Origin: Firmicutes bacterium UBA1440
GTDB taxonomy: Bacteria > Bacillota > Clostridia > Peptostreptococcales > Anaerovoracaceae
Reading direction: 5' to 3'
Length of the DNA stretch: 20,500 nt
Assembly (NCBI GenBank): GCA_002329565.1
Contig: DCTM01000052.1
Location: forward strand, 93,433 to 113,932
The translations under genes were made by a program, and so were the position numbers. Shown here one piece after another: positions 15,624 through 20,500 of this stretch (the stretch's first letter is position 1; each line of letters opens with the position of its first letter). The notes beneath the pieces are model-generated. The model saw only the letters and a list, made by a program, of their open reading frames with translations, had not been told where the DNA came from and did not search any database.

Positions 15624-16732
15624 TGGGCATGTATCCTCAAGTGGAAGTCAATCTTTCCAAGTTGGCTGAAAATATAAAAGAAACAAAAAAGAGAACGGAC
15701 GCCTGCGGTATTGTTATCGCAGGCGTTGTTAAGGGAGTATGGGCCGATCTCGAGATTACACGGATATATGACGCCGCAGGACTCGCCCATATAGCCAGCT
15801 CGCGCGTCGAGCAGCTCGCTAAGCTCAAACAGGCCGGCGTTACAACACCTCTGCTTATGGTTCGCACGCCGATGACGTGTGAAGTGGAGGAAGTCGTTCG
15901 CTTTGCGGACATCAGTCTGCAGAGTGAAATGCAGGTAATAGCAGAGATGAACACCGCGGCCTTAGAGCAACATAAAGTACATGATATTATCCTCATGAAG
16001 GATATAGGTGACCTGAGAGAGGGTATTTTTCAATTGGATGAGCTGACATGCGCAGCGCAGACGATAGAAAACGATATGCCCGGATTGCGCTTGGTCGGCA
16101 TTGGGACCAATCTCGGCTGCTATGGGGCACTTGATCCGACACCGTCCAAGCTTTCCGAACTTGTGGAGACCGCGAAGGCTGTCGAAGAAATCATCGGCAG
16201 AGAACTGACATATATATCGGGAGGAGCGACGTCATCTGTACCGCGCGTGCTGGACGGGACGATGCCGGCTCGCATAAACCATCTGCGCATCGGTGAATTG
16301 ATGCTGCTCGGCAGAGACCAACAGGTGCTGCGCGGATATGATATGCCGTTCCTGAACACGGACGCCCTTACATTAAAGGCGCAGATCATCGAACTTAAAG
16401 AGAAACCATCGCGCCCGCAAGGGGATTCCGTTCTTGATTCCTTTGGCAACAGACCGGTGTTCGAGGATAAAGGTATGATGAAGCGAGCACTTTTGGCCAT
16501 CGGGCAGGCTGACTACGGTGCACTGCTTTACGGCGATACGCCGGCCATCATTCCGCGGGATCCTGATATTGAGATCATATCGGCCTCTTCCGATCATACT
16601 ATTATGGATATAACGAAGGCTAAGCGCGATTACAAGGTCGGGGACATAATCGAATTCGACCTCTGGTATACAGCCATGCTGCACCTGTTCTCCAAGGAGT
16701 CGGTTGCGAAGGTATATATAAATCGCCTATAG
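15623..16732 (+). CDS. Alanine/ornithine racemase-family PLP-dependent enzyme
   Basis: The 369-residue protein is a fold-type III PLP enzyme. The N-terminal segment YPQVEVNLSKLAENI leads to GVVKGVW with the likely PLP lysine Lys37. Then come HIASSRVEQL, LLMVRTPM, ILMKDIGDLREGI, GIGTNLGCYG, ISGGATSS (phosphate-binding) and a C-terminal beta domain. It fits the alanine/ornithine racemase family, which includes ornithine racemase of Acetoanaerobium sticklandii, rather than canonical Alr. Amino-acid specificity cannot be read directly. TAATG coupling to the upstream acyl-CoA synthetase makes it the last gene of the operon. No clear terminator follows before the greA promoter, which starts nine bases after its stop. 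Confidence 0.85.
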   Translation: MGMYPQVEVNLSKLAENIKETKKRTDACGIVIAGVVKGVWADLEITRIYDAAGLAHIASSRVEQLAKLKQAGVTTPLLMVRTPMTCEVEEVVRFADISLQSEMQVIAEMNTAALEQHKVHDIILMKDIGDLREGIFQLDELTCAAQTIENDMPGLRLVGIGTNLGCYGALDPTPSKLSELVETAKAVEEIIGRELTYISGGATSSVPRVLDGTMPARINHLRIGELMLLGRDQQVLRGYDMPFLNTDALTLKAQIIELKEKPSRPQGDSVLDSFGNRPVFEDKGMMKRALLAIGQADYGALLYGDTPAIIPRDPDIEIISASSDHTIMDITKAKRDYKVGDIIEFDLWYTAMLHLFSKESVAKVYINRL

Positions 16733-16740
16733 CCAAAACA

Positions 16741-16769
16741 TTGACAATACTCGCATTGTCGGGTATAAT
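16741..16769 (+). promoter_or_regulatory. Consensus sigma-A promoter of greA-lysS, embedded in inverted repeats
   Basis: TTGACA (16741-16746), 17 bases, TATAAT (16764-16769): both hexamers are perfect. The spacer region contains GACAAT/ATTGTC (16743-16748 with 16755-16760), and an outer pair CAAAACAT/ATGTTTTG (16734-16741 with 16768-16775) flanks the promoter. Confidence 0.85.
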
Positions 16770-16802
16770 GTTTTGATGATTGACACCTGAAAGGAGATAA
16801 AT

Positions 16803-17276
16803 ATGTCTCAAGAAATTTTACTTACCAAAGAAGGTTACGACAAAATTGTTGCAGAACACGAAGACCTGGTAGCGGTCAAGAGGAGAGAAGTCGCAGAACG
16901 CATCAAAGAGGCACTCTCTTATGGGGATATCTCCGAGAATGCGGAATATGATGCCGCGAAAAATGAACAGGCAGACCTTGAGGAGCGCATCAACAAGCTG
17001 GAAAACATGATGCGCAAAGCAAAAATCATAGATGAAATCGAAGGGCCGAGCGATGTGGTCTCTGTTGGCGTAAAAGTCAAAGTTGAGTGCATCGAAGAAC
17101 AAGAAGAAATGGAGCTGACTATCGTAGGTTCTACGGAAGCCGATCCGTTTGAAGGTCGTATTTCCAACGAATCGTCCGTCGGCGCGGCGCTGCTCGGCAA
17201 GCAGGTCGGACAGACGGTGGAAGTTGTCGTTCCGGACAACAGCACCGTGCATTACAGAATCATATCCATCGGATAA
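16803..17276 (+). CDS. greA: Transcription elongation factor GreA
   Basis: The 157-residue protein has the GreA layout: an N-terminal antiparallel coiled coil (about residues 1-75) with the acidic tip motif GDISENAEYDAAK that reaches the RNA polymerase active site, then a C-terminal FKBP-like domain containing DPFEGRISNESSVGAALLGK and ending VHYRIISIG. It stimulates cleavage of backtracked RNA and restarts stalled polymerase. AAAGGAG (16790-16796) is 6 bases before the ATG. The gene has a perfect consensus promoter at 16741-16769 and is followed 27 bases later by lysS, an order common in Firmicutes. Length and motifs are standard. Confidence 0.97.
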   Translation: MSQEILLTKEGYDKIVAEHEDLVAVKRREVAERIKEALSYGDISENAEYDAAKNEQADLEERINKLENMMRKAKIIDEIEGPSDVVSVGVKVKVECIEEQEEMELTIVGSTEADPFEGRISNESSVGAALLGKQVGQTVEVVVPDNSTVHYRIISIG

Positions 17277-17303
17277 AACGAAAGCGAGTAAAGAGGTATA
17301 CAA

Positions 17304-18845
17304 ATGGCTGAAGAAAAGATTGCGGATATTGTTCCCGAAACGGAAGAACAAATGACCGAGGAGCAGCTTACCGAGCAAAGACGAATAAGAAGAGATAAGC
17401 TTAAGACACTCCGCGAAATGGGCAGAGATCCTTTTCTAAACGAGAAGTGGGATGTAGATGCTTACAGTAAGGACATCAAGGAAAATTTTGAAGAGATGGA
17501 AGGCAAGCAGGTGTCGATGGCCGGCAGAATCATGGCCAACAGACATATGGGCAAGGCTTCTTTTATCGATATTCAGGACAAACAGGGACGCATACAGTGT
17601 TACATCAGACAGGATGTAATCACACCGGAGGAATACAAGATCTTCCTCATGTATGATATAGGCGATATTATCGGCATCAAGGGTGAGATATTCAAGACAC
17701 GCCACGGCGAGATCTCCGTCAAAGTGAGCGAGCTCGTGTTGCTCTCGAAATCACTGCAGGTATTGCCGAACAAATTCCACGGACTTAAGGACCAGGATCA
17801 GCGCTATCGCCAGAGATACGTCGATCTGATCGTCAATCCCGATGTTGCTGCGACGTTCAGAAAGCGTTCCGAAATCATTCACGAAGTTAAGCGCGTACTT
17901 GAGGAGCAATACGGGTTCCTCGAAGTCGACACACCTATCCTGACAACTATCGCCGGAGGTGCGAACGCAAGACCTTTCAATACACACCACAACACTCTCG
18001 ATCTCGACATGAAGCTGCGTATCTCCAACGAGCTCTACCTCAAAAGGTTGATCGTCGGCGGACTTGATCGCGTTTACGAGATGGGCAAGATGTTCCGTAA
18101 CGAGGGCATGGACAGAAACCACAATCCCGAATACACGGGAATGGAATGCTACATGGCTTACGGCAACATGGAGAGCGTAATGGACGTTACTGAGCAGGTT
18201 GTATCACAGGCTGCACTTAAGGCAAACGGCTCGATGATCATTGAATATCAAGGCAAGACGTTCGATCTCACACCGCCGTGGAGAAAGGTTGACATGACCG
18301 AGGCGATCGCTGAGATAACAGGCGTCGACTTCTCCAAGATCGACACAGACGAAGAAGCACAGGCTGCCGCCATCGCTTACGGCATGGATAAGGATGAAGT
18401 CAAAGGCTTATCACGCGGCAAAATTATCGCCGAGATGTTTGAAACATACTGCGAGGATGCTCCGGGATACTTAGACGGACCGATTTTTGTTACCGGTCAC
18501 CCCGTAGAAATCTCTCCGCTTTCCAAGCGCGACCCACGCGATCCGAGAATTACGAGAAGATTTGAGGCTTACATCAACGGCTGGGAAATCGCCAACGCGT
18601 TCTCCGAGCTGAACGATCCGATCGATCAGTACGAGCGTTTCCGCGTACAGCAGGAACAACTCGACACCGGGGCGGATGACGAAGCACATCCGATGGATGA
18701 AGATTTCGTCAATGCCCTCGAAGTGGGCATGCCACCGACCGGCGGACTCGGCATCGGCATCGACAGAATCATCATGTTGATTACAAACGCACCGTCGATC
18801 AGAGATATTATCCTGTTCCCGACAATGAAGCCGATTGATCAGTAA
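17304..18845 (+). CDS. lysS: Lysyl-tRNA synthetase, class II
   Basis: The 513-residue enzyme charges tRNA-Lys. An N-terminal extension leads into an OB-fold anticodon-binding domain (about 60-180, with VSMAGRIMANRHMGKASF). The class II catalytic core follows with motif 1 around TIAGGANARPF, motif 2 at FRNEGMDRNHNPEYTGMECY, and motif 3 at GGLGIGIDRIIML. Residues for lysine recognition (NAFSELNDP) are present. The ATG is preceded by AAAGAGGTATACAA. It is cotranscribed with greA, and a terminator-like hairpin follows at about 18934. Length and motifs are normal. Confidence 0.97.
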   Translation: MAEEKIADIVPETEEQMTEEQLTEQRRIRRDKLKTLREMGRDPFLNEKWDVDAYSKDIKENFEEMEGKQVSMAGRIMANRHMGKASFIDIQDKQGRIQCYIRQDVITPEEYKIFLMYDIGDIIGIKGEIFKTRHGEISVKVSELVLLSKSLQVLPNKFHGLKDQDQRYRQRYVDLIVNPDVAATFRKRSEIIHEVKRVLEEQYGFLEVDTPILTTIAGGANARPFNTHHNTLDLDMKLRISNELYLKRLIVGGLDRVYEMGKMFRNEGMDRNHNPEYTGMECYMAYGNMESVMDVTEQVVSQAALKANGSMIIEYQGKTFDLTPPWRKVDMTEAIAEITGVDFSKIDTDEEAQAAAIAYGMDKDEVKGLSRGKIIAEMFETYCEDAPGYLDGPIFVTGHPVEISPLSKRDPRDPRITRRFEAYINGWEIANAFSELNDPIDQYERFRVQQEQLDTGADDEAHPMDEDFVNALEVGMPPTGGLGIGIDRIIMLITNAPSIRDIILFPTMKPIDQ

Positions 18846-18891
18846 ATTCCAGTGTTTTAAAGAATCTGCTGACAATAAATAATTAAAATTA

Positions 18892-18914
18892 CCCACATTT
18901 TACCCATTTTAACA
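18892..18914. repeat. Short direct repeat ACCCACATTTT / ACCCATTTT downstream of lysS
   Basis: Two adjacent near-copies (ACCCACATTTT then ACCCATTTTA) sit at the start of the AT-rich segment. On the minus strand they read TAAAATGGGTAAAATGTGGGT. Such sequences can occur near integrase ends and att sites, but no integrase or matching second copy is visible, so this is only a marker of the junction. Confidence 0.3.
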
Positions 18915-18933
18915 AAAAACCGACTATATGATA

Positions 18934-18976
18934 TTCCCCGTCATTGAATTGCTTTGGTGGGGAAATTTATTTTTAA
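18934..18976 (+). terminator. Probable lysS terminator
   Basis: TTCCCC (18934-18939) pairs with GGGGAA (18959-18964). G-U pairs and CA/TG extend the stem inward, and the downstream run AATTTATTTTTAATT is T-rich. It lies about 90 bases after the lysS stop and is the first good hairpin there. Confidence 0.5.
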
Positions 18977-19079
18977 TTAAAATCTTAAATTAGAAAAACA
19001 AATAATATATTATTGCCCATAATACATTATTACGTTTATTTTTCTAGACTAATTGAAATTAAAGAGAATGGGTGTATAA

Positions 19080-19528
19080 AAAATAAATGGAAAGTGTTGC
19101 AAGCTGCGATTGAATGGAATTATAGCAAGAGTACCGAATCGCACTGATATGACCGGGTTTTTAATTTAAAAAAGCGTTATGGTTAATGATAGAAGAGCTT
19201 ACTCTGATACATTTTGGTTTACTTTATTTCATGAAATAGGTCATATCATGCATGGAGATTATGGGTTGACTTTTTCAAAAATGAGAAAGAAGGAAAGGAA
19301 GATAACGCTGATTTATATGCACAGAATATGCTGATTCCACCAAATGAGTATACAGACTTCTCAGAAGGAAGGGATTATTCGGAAGATGCAATTAGAAAAT
19401 TTGCAAAATCAATTAACAGAGATCCGGGAATTGTCTTAGGAAGATTACAAAATGATGGTATAATTCCATACAAAAATATATCTTTGTCTAAGGCACTCAG
19501 ACATAAATATAAAGTTGTTACTGGTTGA
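19080..19528 (+). pseudogene. Broken ImmA/IrrE-type metallopeptidase (HigA-antitoxin-like) remnant
   Basis: Two adjoining frames together encode the end of an ImmA/IrrE-family protein. The frame from 19080 reads GIIARVPNRTDMTGF, hits TAA at 19167-19169, then continues with AYSDTFWFTLFHEIGHIMHGDY, whose HEIGH is the zinc-protease motif (19230-19244). Past 19271 homology moves to another frame, NADLYAQNMLIPPNEYTDF through FAKSINRDPGIVLGRLQNDG, ending TGA at 19526-19528. A T tract of five rather than six bases (19271-19275, with the T at 19270 excluded as uncertain) explains the shift. The N-terminal half (an XRE domain in HigA-like relatives) is not recognisable upstream. Such domains occur in antitoxins and phage or ICE regulators. 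The base composition is clearly more AT-rich than in neighbouring genes, suggesting acquisition and decay. Confidence 0.75.
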
Positions 19529-19562
19529 AAATACTAAAATCCGATATCGAGTACATGTCGAT

Positions 19563-19600
19563 TTAAAAGATGCCTAAACCGCACTGCAGTTTAGGCATCT
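19563..19600 (-). terminator. Rho-independent terminator of the PhzF-family gene
   Basis: A perfect 12-bp stem, AGATGCCTAAAC (19568-19579) with GTTTAGGCATCT (19589-19600), 9-nt loop. On the minus strand it is followed by TTTAAAT, and it starts 23 bases after the stop of the minus-strand gene. On the plus strand no T tract follows. Confidence 0.8.
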
Positions 19601-19622
19601 ACAATTAAATGGCGGATTTCTA

Positions 19623-20498
19623 TTAGTAATAGTAAAAGCCGTCTATGCGGGTTGTGGCTCTCCCGCCGAAAAGCATGTTGTCGTTTTGAAAATGAAGTTT
19701 GACGACATTGAATACCCTATCATTTCCTCCTTGCTCGACAGAGCATAAGGAACCGTTCCATAATTTGTGCTTCAGCATATAGTAGCCGAATGCGCTGTTG
19801 CCGGAGCCGGTTGCGGGATCTTCCAAATATCCGAATTTCGGTGCAAAAACTCTGGTGTGTGCAATATGGTTTTTATCGACTGCATTCATAGAAAAGACCA
19901 CGATAATATCGATGCCGTTCTGCAAACAAAACTGCTTTAAGTCGGCTTCGTTCGGAAAAATTTCGATCAATTTCGCGGTAGAGCGTAGCGGCACAAGTAA
20001 AGTACGCAATCCGGCATCAATAAAGTCAACGGGCAGTTCATTGCTTATATCTCCTCTCTCTAAGCTCAACGGTCCAATCAAATCGTTCGGTTTCAGCGAT
20101 GTGGAGATGTAATTTGGCTTTGGAGCCGAAATGAAAACAGCATCTTGCTCTTCGATTCGGTTATAGACTGTTAAAACTCCTTTTTTATTGGTATGTATCG
20201 GTATTTCACTGCATGCAAGAAGCGTTTCCGTGTTTTTAACCAAGTTATACATACATGCGATTGTGCCGTGTCCGCAGAAGCTCACTTCGCATTCTGAAGA
20301 ATAGTAAGTTAAAAAAATCCCATCATGGCTGCTGCAATAAATGACTTCTGAGACAAATCCCTTGTGTTGACGAGCGATTTCCTGCATGGCTGCTTCGGAT
20401 AAGGTTTGTTTTTCACTTAAAAAAATGCAAGCGGCAGGATTTCCTGTGGATTGTTCTGATGTAAAGGCGTCTGCCTTTTGATATTTGTATGTTTCCAT
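19623..20498 (-). CDS. PhzF-family phenazine biosynthesis-like isomerase/epimerase
   Basis: The 291-residue protein shows the PhzF hallmarks: DAFTSEQSTGNPAAC (10-24), the catalytic glutamate Glu51 in GFVSEVIY, EVSFCGHGTIA (71-81) and DPATGSGNSAFGYY near the C-terminus. The two halves form the diaminopimelate-epimerase-like double barrel. PhzF itself isomerises a phenazine precursor, but most family members in anaerobes have unknown substrates, and no other phenazine gene is here. The frame opens with an ATG two bases from the window edge, so the ribosome site and promoter are outside the window. A strong terminator lies just downstream. It is separated from lysS by the AT-rich decayed segment. 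Confidence 0.9.
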   Translation of the reverse strand: METYKYQKADAFTSEQSTGNPAACIFLSEKQTLSEAAMQEIARQHKGFVSEVIYCSSHDGIFLTYYSSECEVSFCGHGTIACMYNLVKNTETLLACSEIPIHTNKKGVLTVYNRIEEQDAVFISAPKPNYISTSLKPNDLIGPLSLERGDISNELPVDFIDAGLRTLLVPLRSTAKLIEIFPNEADLKQFCLQNGIDIIVVFSMNAVDKNHIAHTRVFAPKFGYLEDPATGSGNSAFGYYMLKHKLWNGSLCSVEQGGNDRVFNVVKLHFQNDNMLFGGRATTRIDGFYYY

Positions 20499-20500
20499 TT

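Overview
The window looks like a chromosomal segment of an endospore-forming, anaerobic Firmicute (class Clostridia). The signs are a SpoIIID sporulation regulator, a class F-type flavodiiron NADH:O2 reductase, AGGAG-type ribosome binding sites, sigma-A type TTGACA/TATAAT promoters and roughly balanced base composition. I cannot fix the genus; the gene mix would suit the Anaerovoracaceae/Eubacteriales area, but that is a guess. Most of the window is ordinary, tightly packed chromosome. The one clearly foreign-looking part is an AT-rich stretch after lysS.

Layout. (1) 1-1794: the end of an unidentified gene, then folP and a fused folB-folK, i.e. three consecutive folate-biosynthesis activities. 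(2) 1804-3602: a putative promoter, an HD-domain hydrolase, a solo MreB/Mbl-family actin, and then an unusually structured intergenic region. That region has a three-way-junction-like fold, a terminator hairpin and a 7-nt anti-terminator complement, and it leads into (3) a THUMP-domain 23S rRNA methyltransferase (RlmL-like) overlapping radA. (4) On the minus strand and convergent with radA: an OmpR-type response regulator and its membrane histidine kinase, translationally overlapping. (5) 8263-8575: a divergent, structure-rich intergenic region, then a large fused flavodiiron/rubredoxin/NADH:rubredoxin oxidoreductase, whose stop codon overlaps that of convergent spoIIID. (6) 11553-16732: a good sigma-A promoter drives an apparent four-gene operon: a C_GCAxxG_C_C redox protein, two tandem paralogous AMP-binding acyl-CoA synthetases, and an ornithine/alanine-racemase-family PLP enzyme. 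Three of these genes are coupled by overlaps or very short gaps. (7) 16741-18845: a consensus promoter embedded in nested inverted repeats drives greA-lysS. (8) 18846-19622: an AT-rich region with a likely lysS terminator and a broken ImmA/IrrE-type metallopeptidase gene, probably the remnant of a mobile element or an addiction module. (9) On the minus strand at the end: a PhzF-family isomerase with its own terminator.

Functionally the window combines folate synthesis, cell shape, rRNA modification, DNA repair, signalling, oxygen detoxification, sporulation control, acyl activation, transcript elongation rescue and lysyl-tRNA charging. The least explained elements are the rlmL leader, the flavodiiron leader, the greA promoter palindromes and the redox/acyl-CoA synthetase/racemase operon. 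No tRNA, rRNA, CRISPR array or intact insertion sequence was seen.
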